From contig QZKU01000115.1 of NCBI GenBank assembly GCA_003598085.1, positions 24,267 to 88,266 on the forward strand: DNA of 64,000 nt. Reading direction: 5' to 3'. Both the position numbers and the translations under genes were made by a program. This DNA comes from Candidatus Abyssobacteria bacterium SURF_5. Its GTDB lineage: Bacteria > Abyssobacteria > SURF-5. The notes beneath the pieces were generated by a model. It was not told the DNA's origin and made no database searches. It saw only the letters and a list, made by a program, of their open reading frames with translations. Positions 20,391 through 28,718 of this stretch are shown piece after piece. Position 1 is the first letter of the stretch. Each line of letters begins with the position of its first letter.

Positions 20391-20864
20391 TCAGGAATCG
20401 CCCTGATAAATCTTTCCATAATCCCAGCCGGTCATGGGGGCGCCTTTACCGGACACGCCGGCGGAGACAACCTCGCCGATAAATAGGGTGTGATCGCCGG
20501 TATCAAACGTTTGCCGCAGGCGGCATTCCGCGTAAGCCGGTACGTTCTTTATTATCGGCGCGCCGGTCGCTCCTGTGGCGCACTCGACGCCGGCAAATCT
20601 CTCTGCCGGTGAAGGATATTTGAAGCGGCTGACAATCTGTTTCGCGTCCTTGTCAAGCACGTGCAGAACGAAAGAGCCGGCTTCTTCCACAATGGGATGC
20701 ATTCGACGATTCTTGCGAATGGCGGCCATTACGAGCGGCGGATCGTGCGAAATTTGGGACACCCACGACACGATCATGCCGTGTTTTTCGTCTCCCTTTT
20801 GGCTCGTGAGGATATAGATGCCGTAGGTGAATAGTCCTAACGCCTCGTGAATCTGTTCTTTCAT
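20391..20864 (-). CDS. Flavin reductase-like domain protein
   Basis: A 157-residue single-domain protein of the flavin reductase/FMN-binding split-barrel family (PF01613 type). It opens with ALGLFTYGIYILTSQKG and continues SWVSQISHDPPLVMAAI. Such proteins bind FMN or FAD and reduce flavin with NAD(P)H, or act as redox proteins beside a partner. No flavin monooxygenase is nearby. It lies between two hydrolase genes with gaps of 61 and 84 bases, and is possibly co-transcribed with them. Confidence 0.8.
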   Translation of the reverse strand: MKEQIHEALGLFTYGIYILTSQKGDEKHGMIVSWVSQISHDPPLVMAAIRKNRRMHPIVEEAGSFVLHVLDKDAKQIVSRFKYPSPAERFAGVECATGATGAPIIKNVPAYAECRLRQTFDTGDHTLFIGEVVSAGVSGKGAPMTGWDYGKIYQGDS

Positions 20865-20948
20865 GGGAAGCCTCTTTTCTTTCCGGAAAAGCTTGGCTAT
20901 GCCGCGTTGTGAGATAGAAGATGTTCACGCGAGCGGCAATTTCAGGGT

Positions 20949-22604
20949 TTAGCTTCTGCGCAAAACTTTGCCATGGAGTTGCCGCGATTTGTATGTGCCG
21001 TTATCCACCACGACGTGCCCGTTCAGCAGCACGTATTTGATTCCCTCCGACTCTGCCGTCGGATTCTTCAGGGTCGCATGATCGATGACAGTCTTCGGAT
21101 CGAACGCGACCACGTCAGCCGCATAAGCCTTCTTCAGCAGGCCGCGGTCCTTCAACCCGGTCCGAGCAGCCGGCAGCGAGGTCATTTTGCGAACAGCCTC
21201 TTCGAGCGACATCAGCTTCAATTCGCGCACGTAATGTCCGAGGATGCGCGGATAATTTCCCCATGAGTTCGGATATTGCCACCCCTTGCGCGTGATCATG
21301 CAATCAGTCTCAAACGAATTCAGCGGATGCGCCAGCACACGCCGCAGGACGGCCTCATCACGCTTGTTTCCGCTGTACTGCGCGAGGAAAATGCGCGCCA
21401 GCACCTTGCTTTCCACGACCAGATAGCAATAAGCATCGAATGGGTCTTCATTTCGCATCTCGGCGATTTCGCGAACATTTTTCCCTTCATATTTTTCCAG
21501 GCTCGGAACACCGCCCCACATGAGCACCAGGTCGTCGTAGTCGAATTGAAGCAGCACCTTTGCCGTGTCCATTTCCGCGCGAATCCGCTCCCTTGTCTGG
21601 GGGTTCTTCAGATTATTCACCAAATCGGGCAGCGCCCATGCCGGGAAAATGACGGCGATGGTGGAGATGCCGACGGTGTAGGCGTAGGCATCGAAGCCGA
21701 CGTCGATTCCCCGCTTAACGGCCGCTTCGATCTCGTTGATGACGGCATCGGTCGTCGATTGCCATGTATTCTGCCCGACAAAGATCAGGTGTGAAATCTG
21801 CAGCGGCTGGCCCGTCAATTCGCCCACCTTGATGAAATCTTTCACCGAGCGCAGGTTATGCGGCTCGCCTCCGATTTCTTCGTATGCCGGCGAAACCCAA
21901 CTGTAGGCCTGCAGGTGCGACGGGAACATCGCGTTGTATTCTTTCACGATTTTTGCGAACTCGATAACTTCCTCCTGCGGACTGAAGATGCCGGGCGAGT
22001 ACCCAAGGCCTGTCGAGATGCCGAAAGCTCCCTCCTCGAGGCTCCGGCGCACCAGTTGCTTCATTTTTTCGAGTTCTTCCTTGTTCGGCGGCGCCGTATC
22101 CTCCCCTTTAACCGCGAAATGAAGCGCTGCGTGTCCTACAAGTTCAGCTACATTGAAGGAGACGCCCTGCCTGTCGATATGATCGAGAAACTGCCCCATC
22201 GAGTGCCACGGGAAAACTTCATCCAGGTTTTTTCCGGCCGGCATGTCTCCGAGCAGTAGCGAGATGGCGCGCCTCATCGCGATCTCTTTGAACCGGCTCG
22301 ACAGCGGCGCCGGCGAGAAACCGCAATTGCCGGTGACCATCGTGGTGACGCCCTGCTTGAGCAACGGACTGAGGAGGTCGCTGTGGTCGGGGTCGAGGAT
22401 CGGCCAATCGAAATGGGAATGGATATCGATAAATCCCGGGGTTACCACCATGCCGGAGGCATCGATTACGCGATCGGCCTGAGCGCCTGCGAGATCGCCG
22501 ACGTCCGCTATTCTGTCGCCGGAAATCCCGACGTCCGCCCGAAATGCCGCCTTCCCACTGCCATCGATAACGTTTCCGTGCTTGATCAGTACATCGAAAG
22601 TCAT
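20949..22604 (-). CDS. N-acyl-D-amino-acid deacylase (D-aminoacylase family)
   Basis: A 551-residue amidohydrolase. The N-terminal small beta domain starts MTFDVLIKHGNVIDGSGK. The metal site begins with GFIDIHSHFDWP (His-x-His), and GNCGFS supplies the cysteine ligand typical of D-aminoacylases. A C-terminal ADVVAFDPKTVIDHATL strand completes the family's small domain. Members hydrolyse N-acyl-D-amino acids or related cyclic amides. The first gene of this minus-strand run, it has a candidate promoter at 22704-22732. The exact substrate is open. Confidence 0.87.
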   Translation of the reverse strand: MTFDVLIKHGNVIDGSGKAAFRADVGISGDRIADVGDLAGAQADRVIDASGMVVTPGFIDIHSHFDWPILDPDHSDLLSPLLKQGVTTMVTGNCGFSPAPLSSRFKEIAMRRAISLLLGDMPAGKNLDEVFPWHSMGQFLDHIDRQGVSFNVAELVGHAALHFAVKGEDTAPPNKEELEKMKQLVRRSLEEGAFGISTGLGYSPGIFSPQEEVIEFAKIVKEYNAMFPSHLQAYSWVSPAYEEIGGEPHNLRSVKDFIKVGELTGQPLQISHLIFVGQNTWQSTTDAVINEIEAAVKRGIDVGFDAYAYTVGISTIAVIFPAWALPDLVNNLKNPQTRERIRAEMDTAKVLLQFDYDDLVLMWGGVPSLEKYEGKNVREIAEMRNEDPFDAYCYLVVESKVLARIFLAQYSGNKRDEAVLRRVLAHPLNSFETDCMITRKGWQYPNSWGNYPRILGHYVRELKLMSLEEAVRKMTSLPAARTGLKDRGLLKKAYAADVVAFDPKTVIDHATLKNPTAESEGIKYVLLNGHVVVDNGTYKSRQLHGKVLRRS

Positions 22605-22703
22605 GGCGTCACCTTCTTGTTCTTGACGATGTTGTTATCGCTTCGCGAGTTGTCGCCGGCGTCACCCAAGGCCCACGATTAACCTTCCCGGCAAAGCGCC
22701 TTC

Positions 22704-22732
22704 AGTATAACATCTCACCCCTGATTCGTCGA
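22704..22732 (-). promoter_or_regulatory. Candidate promoter for the D-aminoacylase operon
   Basis: On the minus strand TCGACG and TATACT are 17 bases apart. The -10 is close to consensus; the -35 matches four of six. The start of transcription would be about 95 bases before the deacylase ATG. Confidence 0.4.
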
Positions 22733-22841
22733 GAGGATTTGCCGGCGGCCGGCTCTTTCGGCGTTGCTCGCGGGCCGCGGAAACTCCGGGTGTTTCACAT
22801 TTCTTCTAAAAAGGACACGCTGGGGGTAAGGACATCCTGCA

Positions 22842-24713
22842 ATGAGTTCAAAAAAATGCAGATACTGCCGGAATGCCGTACCGCTTTCGTGCCTCCCCCA
22901 AGGGGAAGAACCGAAAGACGTATGCATACTGCACGATCCCGACGCGAGGAAGGATGTCGCTCAGTTTTTGGCGCTGGTTCATGCACGGCTGAACAGCGGC
23001 AATTATAATTTCTCCGGCTTTGTGTTTCCTGAAGGGGCGTCAGATTTCAGAGGACAAAATTTTGGCGCCGACGCGGACTTTTCGAAAGCCGTATTTTTGG
23101 GAGACGCCTCATTCCGATCAACTCGATTCGGCGGGACGTCGGTTGATTTCAGCGGGGCCGAGTTTCGAGGAAGAGCCGATTTTAGCGATTCGACCTTCGA
23201 ATGCGGGACGCTTTTTTTTTCGCACGCCATTTTCTCCGGCTCGACCGCCGAATTCAGCCGCGCTTCTTTCCGGAGCGAGACGACGAACTTTAATGGAGTC
23301 AGCTTTGAAGCGGCCGCCGATTTCAGCGGAGCTTGTTTTGAGGGCATGGGGACATACTTCACCGAAGGCATTTTTTCCGGACGCCGCGCCGACTTTTCGC
23401 GGTGCTATTTCGACGGTGAAATGACAAATTTCAAATGGTTGCAATTTTTGTGCGACATCGATTTCAGCGAGTCCCGATTTACCGGGAGAGAGGTCAATTT
23501 TCAGGAGACAAGATTCTCGCGAGGAGTCGCTCGATTTGAGAAGGCTTGTTTTCTCGGGAACAAGACTGTCTTCGCCGAGTGCCGCTTCTCGGGCGGCGGG
23601 TGCAGTTTCAGCAGAGCGCACTTTGGCGGAGAGGAAGTCGTTTTTCACGGGACTCAGTTTGCCGGCGAGACAGCCTCATTCTCCGATGCGAAATGCACGT
23701 GCTCAAAGATCAGTTTTCATCCCGCTCTATTCTCAGCCGAGCAGAGCGATTTCTCAAAAATGCAGTTTCATCTCGCATCTGCCGATTTCCGTGAAACCGT
23801 CTTCTCCGGCGCGTCCACCACATTTGCAGGGGCTGAATTCAATGGGAAGGCGGAGTTTGACGGCGCCACATTTTCAATGGAGTATCCTCCACTCTTTGAC
23901 GATGTCCAGTTTTGCGATTCCGCCTCATTCAGTAAAGTCCGGTTGGATTACGGAGCGAGTTTTGATGGCGCGAAGTTTCTCGCGGAGGCGGATTTCTCGC
24001 ACGCACGCTTTGCCGGCAAATCCGGCAGACCGATCAGCTTTCAGCGGGCGCGTTTTTCAGGGGCTTGCTCATTCGAACGCGTCGATCTGCGGCACACGCT
24101 GTTCGGCGATTTTCAGATGCAGTCGCAGTTTCGGGCCGACCGAGCCGCATGGCCTTCCATCCGATATTTCCTTTACCTAAGAAAGCGCTACACCTGCGCC
24201 GACGAAATCGAGGCTCGCGATCCCGGGGCGCAACGGAGCGCGGCGGCCGCCCTGGAAATTCTGGAACAGGCTGCCCGAACAGAATCAAACAAGCGTCTTG
24301 CAAACGATTTTGCATTCTCGGCGCACGAATGCCGTCGAAAAGCACGCCTGCTATTTTCGCTTCGCCGCTATTTGGAACTCGTGTTTGGCGCATGGCTCAG
24401 CGGGTATGGCCGGAAAATCGGAAATATTGCGCTGTCAGCCGTGTTCATTATTCTTATTTTCGCTGCCATATTTTTTCTTGTAGGCGAAATGACTTCAGCC
24501 GCGGCTGCCGGTATGGGCGGAAACGGTGAATGGGCAATTTGTCGGTTCGCGGGGTGCGTGGCGAAGAGTATGTACATATTCTTTTCGGCCGGTCTGACTG
24601 ATCTGGAGGCAGCGACGAAGCCAGGCGATTTGCTGGTGAGACTGGAGGGCGTCATCGGCTTTTTGATCATGTCTATATTCCTTTTTGTGGTCCTTCGGAA
24701 CCGCAAAACCTAG
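22842..24713 (+). CDS. Pentapeptide-repeat membrane protein with channel-like C-terminus
   Basis: A 623-residue protein in three parts. Residues 1-35 have a cysteine/histidine cluster (CRYCRNAV, then C and CILHD) that could bind zinc. Residues about 48-430 are phenylalanine-centred repeats such as ADFSKAVFLG and VDFSGAEFRG, about 30 copies with F spacing alternating 5 and 6-7. These are expected to form a right-handed beta helix (Pentapeptide_3 type). Residues about 520-620 hold two membrane helices flanking a loop ending in KPGDLLVRLEGVIG. That layout resembles two-helix potassium channel domains, but the usual TxGYGD filter is missing. The function is unknown. It stands alone on the plus strand with AAGGA before the ATG. 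Confidence 0.75.
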   Translation: MSSKKCRYCRNAVPLSCLPQGEEPKDVCILHDPDARKDVAQFLALVHARLNSGNYNFSGFVFPEGASDFRGQNFGADADFSKAVFLGDASFRSTRFGGTSVDFSGAEFRGRADFSDSTFECGTLFFSHAIFSGSTAEFSRASFRSETTNFNGVSFEAAADFSGACFEGMGTYFTEGIFSGRRADFSRCYFDGEMTNFKWLQFLCDIDFSESRFTGREVNFQETRFSRGVARFEKACFLGNKTVFAECRFSGGGCSFSRAHFGGEEVVFHGTQFAGETASFSDAKCTCSKISFHPALFSAEQSDFSKMQFHLASADFRETVFSGASTTFAGAEFNGKAEFDGATFSMEYPPLFDDVQFCDSASFSKVRLDYGASFDGAKFLAEADFSHARFAGKSGRPISFQRARFSGACSFERVDLRHTLFGDFQMQSQFRADRAAWPSIRYFLYLRKRYTCADEIEARDPGAQRSAAAALEILEQAARTESNKRLANDFAFSAHECRRKARLLFSLRRYLELVFGAWLSGYGRKIGNIALSAVFIILIFAAIFFLVGEMTSAAAAGMGGNGEWAICRFAGCVAKSMYIFFSAGLTDLEAATKPGDLLVRLEGVIGFLIMSIFLFVVLRNRKT

Positions 24714-24778
24714 CGATTCTGTAAAAAGATGTTAATACTCTATGCAACCGGGTTGGAATGGTTCGGGAGGGAGCGCGT

Positions 24779-25453
24779 ATGAGGTTCTTATGGGGATTTT
24801 TGGCGGCGATTCTGATTGTTGTCATTGTGGTGATTATTTTTGGCATCGATTCGATTCGAGGCGGCGCAATAGAGGAACCACCGGCCTACCAGTCCGCCGT
24901 TATCAATCAAGTGAAGCTCTGGTTTATACCCGAAGCCCGGGAAGTCCTGCCTCCACCCGAAAAGACCCGGGAAGCGCTTCTTGAGGGCGGCGAACATTTT
25001 AACCATCACTGTGCTGTCTGCCACGATCTGAGCGGTGATGCGGATTCCTTGTTAGCCGAGTCATTCCATCCTCAAGTGACTGACCTGACGGATGACGTGG
25101 TGCAGGCGTATTCCGACGAACAGTTGAAATGGATCACCGACAACGGCATACGCTACACCGGAATGCCGGGATGGGCGAAGCTGATAGATGATGATGTCCA
25201 GTGGAAGATCGTCTATTATATGCGGGTTCTGGGCGATCCCGATCAGAAGGGGAACTATGAAGAGATGCTGAAGGAGAGGGGCTTGTGGAAAATAGGCCTG
25301 CCGGTCGGAGAGCACGAGCATGAAGAAGAGCCCGGGCGGCAGCCTTCTGAGCAGCAGCCTTCCGAGCAACAGCCCGCGGCGCCGTCGCAACAGGAACCCG
25401 TTCCCGAGCGGGACCATTCGCACGAGCAGGAGACGGATGACCATGAGCATTGA
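24779..25453 (+). CDS. Membrane-anchored monohaem cytochrome c
   Basis: About 224 residues: an N-terminal membrane anchor (residues 2-22), then a periplasmic cytochrome c domain with one haem site HHCAVCH near residue 80 and GMPGWAKL supplying the likely axial methionine. The final 50 residues are a charged tail rich in Glu, Gln, Pro and His, with the unit QPSEQ repeated. The ATG at 24779 follows GGGAGGGAG; an upstream ATG at 24758 is less likely. It probably shuttles electrons in the periplasm. No oxidase or reductase is adjacent, so the partner is unknown. Confidence 0.85.
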   Translation: MRFLWGFLAAILIVVIVVIIFGIDSIRGGAIEEPPAYQSAVINQVKLWFIPEAREVLPPPEKTREALLEGGEHFNHHCAVCHDLSGDADSLLAESFHPQVTDLTDDVVQAYSDEQLKWITDNGIRYTGMPGWAKLIDDDVQWKIVYYMRVLGDPDQKGNYEEMLKERGLWKIGLPVGEHEHEEEPGRQPSEQQPSEQQPAAPSQQEPVPERDHSHEQETDDHEH

Positions 25454-25477
25454 GATTTTTTGCCGGAGTTGAATTCT

Positions 25478-25506
25478 CTGCTCAAACACTTTTTGGAAGT
25501 GAGCAG
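25478..25506. other. Hairpin downstream of the cytochrome gene
   Basis: CTGCTCA and TGAGCAG arms, with an inner CACTT/AAGTG pairing, form an imperfect stem 25 bases after the cytochrome stop. No T-run follows on the plus strand, so it is only a weak terminator candidate. Confidence 0.25.
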
Positions 25507-25569
25507 GGCCTCAAGAGGGGATGCGAAACGTCACAACAAAAGAAGCTTGATCGAGAGTCCCCTCCTTTC

Positions 25570-25599
25570 TTGACGGTGGTTTCACGGCTTTGATAAAAT
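25570..25599 (+). promoter_or_regulatory. Sigma-70-type promoter of the TMTC-like gene
   Basis: TTGACG and TAAAAT are 18 bases apart, each matching five of six consensus bases. The predicted start lies about 42 bases upstream of the ATG at 25649. Confidence 0.55.
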
Positions 25600-25648
25600 A
25601 GCCACAGAATGAAACCGCTTCCCACACGCACCTTCCGTAAACATTTTC

Positions 25649-27169
25649 ATGCATAAAATTCACTGGACCCTTATCTTCTGCCTGCTCGCCGGAGCAGTCT
25701 CTCTGGTTTACATGAATTCTTTGACGGCTGATTTTGTCTACGACGATTATGCTTTCATCTGCAACAATCACGCGATCCGCACGCTCACACCGTTATCGAA
25801 GTTCTTGTTCTCGCCCGAGGCTTTTTCTCAGCCGGTCAGTTACCATGTCTTTCGACCGCTTGCATCCTTCAGTTTTGCCTTGAATTATGCCGCCCACGGG
25901 CTGGAGCCGGCGGGCTTCCGTGCGGTGAACGTTTTGTTTCATATTTTGAACGCCTTCCTGTTGTTCCTGGTGCTGCGGCGGATCGGTCTCGCGGAACTGC
26001 CTTCAGTTCTGGGCGCCTTGGTGTTTGCAGTGCATCCGGTGCATACGGAGGCGGTAACCTGGATTTCGGGACGCGGAAATGTGCTTTTTTTGTTTTTCTT
26101 TTTGCTCTCGTACCTGATGTATGCAGGCATCGATGAGGCGAAGGGGCCAGGAAGATGGCTGTTGCTGGCCGGCGCGGTCGGCGCATACTTGCTCGCTCTC
26201 TTGGGAAAGGAAATGGCGCTGCCGCTGCCGGCACTCTTGCTGGGCCACGATCTGTACGTGCACGGCAGGCGCGAACTGAAAAGGCGTCTGAAGTTGTATC
26301 TGCCGTTTGTCGCAGTTGCGGCGGCGTACCTGATATTGCGGGCGGAGGTGCTGGGAAGGGTTGGGCAGGTGGAGTATCATGGAGGAAGCAGCTACACGAC
26401 TTTTCTCGCCATGCTGCGCGCGGCGGCGGTTTACATGAGGCTGCTCTTTGTCCCGGTGGAGTTGTCGCTTTCGCGTCATTTCGAACCGCCCCAGACCTTC
26501 TTTGACGCCGGCATCCTCTTCAGCCTCTTCCTGGTGACGGCGGTTATCCTTATGGCTTACTTCCTGTATAGGCGAGTCCCGCTGGTTTCTTTCGGGATTT
26601 ACTGGTTTGCTGCGGCGATGGCGCCCGTTTCAAATATCATTCCCGTTAACGCGATTGTGGCTGACAGGTTCCTCTATGGCCCGTCTATTGGATTCTGTAT
26701 TGTCGCGGCGACGGCGGTGCAGGCGGCCGCCGGAATTCCTTTGCGCTACAGGCGCCTTTCGGTTTCGGCTGTCGTCGTGCTGCTGTTCCTGCTGATGACC
26801 TTGGCGATCAGGCGGAATATTGATTGGAGACACCCCGTATTGTTATGGTCGAAAACCGCACAATTATCACCTACAAGTTACGTCGCCTGGAATAACCTGG
26901 CGCTTGAGTACATGAAGCTGGGGCAAGCCGAGGAATCGGTGGAAGCCCTTCAGAAGGCTCTGGCATTGCGGGATGATTTGCCCCAGACTCACGTGAATCT
27001 CGCACGCTGCTATTCACAACTTGGGCGGGTAACGGAGGCGGCGGTTCATTATTCGATTGCACTTGACCTCATGGGAGACGACCCGAAAATAAGGGAAGAA
27101 CTGCAGGCGCTTCGGCGGCAGCATTCGGCCATTCCGCCGCCGCCGCGAGCTTCGAGCGATCTCGAATAG
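25649..27169 (+). CDS. GT-C-type membrane protein with C-terminal TPR (TMTC-like)
   Basis: A 506-residue protein with about 10-12 membrane helices, then roughly two TPR units near residues 408-480 (NLALEYMKLGQAEESVEAL and the following repeat). An early loop has FVYDDYAFICNN, the acidic pair expected of lipid-phosphate-sugar-dependent GT-C glycosyltransferases. HPVHTEAVTWISGRG is a motif shared with eukaryotic TMTC O-mannosyltransferases and their bacterial relatives. By family it may transfer a sugar from a polyprenyl phosphate donor to a protein in the periplasm. The dolichyl-phosphate-sugar synthase-like genes at 41433 and 48708 could supply a donor (inference). Confidence 0.75.
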   Translation: MHKIHWTLIFCLLAGAVSLVYMNSLTADFVYDDYAFICNNHAIRTLTPLSKFLFSPEAFSQPVSYHVFRPLASFSFALNYAAHGLEPAGFRAVNVLFHILNAFLLFLVLRRIGLAELPSVLGALVFAVHPVHTEAVTWISGRGNVLFLFFFLLSYLMYAGIDEAKGPGRWLLLAGAVGAYLLALLGKEMALPLPALLLGHDLYVHGRRELKRRLKLYLPFVAVAAAYLILRAEVLGRVGQVEYHGGSSYTTFLAMLRAAAVYMRLLFVPVELSLSRHFEPPQTFFDAGILFSLFLVTAVILMAYFLYRRVPLVSFGIYWFAAAMAPVSNIIPVNAIVADRFLYGPSIGFCIVAATAVQAAAGIPLRYRRLSVSAVVVLLFLLMTLAIRRNIDWRHPVLLWSKTAQLSPTSYVAWNNLALEYMKLGQAEESVEALQKALALRDDLPQTHVNLARCYSQLGRVTEAAVHYSIALDLMGDDPKIREELQALRRQHSAIPPPPRASSDLE

Positions 27170-27322
27170 GCGCTTCAGATCAGTAACCTGCCAGGCTTTT
27201 CTGTTTCCATTCAGCAGATTTAACCTTTTTAGAACTAATGGCTTACGCTTTCCATGCGGGGATCGATTCTCCTTTGGGCGAGTGGAAAGGGAAGGTTTTT
27301 CCTGCATAGAACAAATTTATCA

Positions 27323-27352
27323 TTGACACCGTCCGTAAATGTGTGTTAGTAT
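27323..27352 (+). promoter_or_regulatory. Promoter of the lysA-disA-pyr operon
   Basis: A perfect TTGACA is followed after 18 bases by TAGTAT, overlapping TATAAA. The predicted start is near 27359, immediately before an AAAGGAG sequence that serves a 17-codon open frame. Confidence 0.55.
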
Positions 27353-27372
27353 AAATCGCCAAAGGAGTTAGG

Positions 27373-27426
27373 ATGAAGATGGCACGGCAGCCGAGTGGCG
27401 GTTGGAAAACCTATCTCCTTGTCTGA
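27373..27426 (+). CDS. Candidate 17-residue leader peptide before lysA
   Basis: ATG after AAAGGAGTTAGG encodes MKMARQPSGGWKTYLLV and stops 26 bases before lysA. The ribosome site is better than that of lysA itself. It has no lysine run or lipobox, so it is neither a classical attenuator peptide nor an LptM-type lipoprotein. It might affect lysA translation by its position only. Confidence 0.3.
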   Translation: MKMARQPSGGWKTYLLV

Positions 27427-27452
27427 TTTTGAATTGCAACGCGGTGGCTCCG

Positions 27453-28700
27453 ATGAACCTGTTCGCGTACAAAGATGGAATTCTGCACTGCGAAGACCTG
27501 CCGATCCCCTCAATCCTCGATCGCGTTGGAAGCCCGTTTTATCTTTACAGCAAAAACACACTGTTGCGCCATTATCGGCATCTGGACCAATCTCTCGCCC
27601 GCATCGAACATGTGATTTGTTACGCGATGAAAGCCAATTCATCGATGGCGATTTGTTCCCTGTTGGCCGGCGAAGGCGCCGGCGCCGACGTGGTGTCAGG
27701 CGGCGAGCTTTTCCGTGCGCTTCGAGGTGGAATTCCGGCGTCGAAAATAGTTTTCAACGGGAACGGGAAGACGGCTGAGGAAATAAGGTCTGCCCTTGAG
27801 CATGACATTTTGATGTTCAACGTCGATTCAGAAAGTGAACTGTATTTGCTCGATGGCATCGCGGGAGAGATGGGCCGTCGGGCAAAGATCGCCCTGCGGG
27901 TCAACCCCGACATCGATCCTCGAACGCATCCGTATATTTCCACCGGGTTACGCGAGAACAAGTTCGGCATCCCGATAGAACAGGCGCTCGAATATTACCG
28001 GAAGGTTCTTTTATTGCGGAACGTGGACGTCGTTGGCATCCACAAGCACATTGGGTCTCAGATCATTCAACTGTCGCCGTTTGTCGAGAGCCTGGAGCGA
28101 GTTGTGGCGCTGGTGGCCCAATTGAAAAATGAAGGGGTCAAGCTGCGATACATTGATATGGGCGGCGGTATCGGGATCACATATGATGGAGAGCAGCCGC
28201 CTTCCTTGGAGGAATATGCGGAGGCCATCCATCCGTTGATTGCGGAGTCGGGCTGCACCTTGATAGTTGAGCCGGGCCGCGTGCTTGTGGGCAATGCCGG
28301 AATTTTGGTCACGAAGGTGTTGCATGTGAAAGTAACGCCGAACAAGATATTCATTGTTGTTGATGCCGCCATGAACGACCTGATCAGACCCAGCGTGTAC
28401 GGTGCGTACCATCGCATTCTTCCGATCCACGAAGCGGGAGAGGAGCGCGCGATGATAGTAGCCGATGTGGTCGGCGGGATTTGTGAATCGGCGGATTTCT
28501 TCGCCCGCGGCAGAAGCATGCCCGAGGTCAAGCCGGGTGACGCACTGGCGATCATGAGCGCAGGCGCGTACGGGTCGGCGATGTCTTCCAATTATAATTC
28601 GCGTCCGCTCATTGCGGAAGTGCTTGTTGACGGCGCGCAGATGAAGGTGATTCGCCGCCGCCAGACATTTGAGGAGATGATCGCCCTGGAAAGCTGCTAA
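27453..28700 (+). CDS. lysA: Diaminopimelate decarboxylase
   Basis: A 415-residue PLP enzyme of fold type III that makes L-lysine from meso-diaminopimelate. The PLP lysine is in YAMKANSS. Further marks are HKHIGSQI, the phosphate loop GGGIGITY, EPGRVLVGNAG, and the active-site segment GGICESADFFARGR with its cysteine and glutamate. The ATG at 27453 (MNLFAYKDGILHCE) matches the family N-terminus; an earlier in-frame ATG at 27402 adds unrelated residues. It is the first large gene of a plus-strand run, with disA 18 bases downstream. Confidence 0.95.
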   Translation: MNLFAYKDGILHCEDLPIPSILDRVGSPFYLYSKNTLLRHYRHLDQSLARIEHVICYAMKANSSMAICSLLAGEGAGADVVSGGELFRALRGGIPASKIVFNGNGKTAEEIRSALEHDILMFNVDSESELYLLDGIAGEMGRRAKIALRVNPDIDPRTHPYISTGLRENKFGIPIEQALEYYRKVLLLRNVDVVGIHKHIGSQIIQLSPFVESLERVVALVAQLKNEGVKLRYIDMGGGIGITYDGEQPPSLEEYAEAIHPLIAESGCTLIVEPGRVLVGNAGILVTKVLHVKVTPNKIFIVVDAAMNDLIRPSVYGAYHRILPIHEAGEERAMIVADVVGGICESADFFARGRSMPEVKPGDALAIMSAGAYGSAMSSNYNSRPLIAEVLVDGAQMKVIRRRQTFEEMIALESC

Positions 28701-28718
28701 CACAAGGCCGGAAGGAAA

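Noticed and set aside
27373..27426. LptM-type lipoprotein leader before lysA
   Set aside because: That gene often precedes lysA in proteobacteria, but this peptide has no signal peptide or lipobox cysteine.
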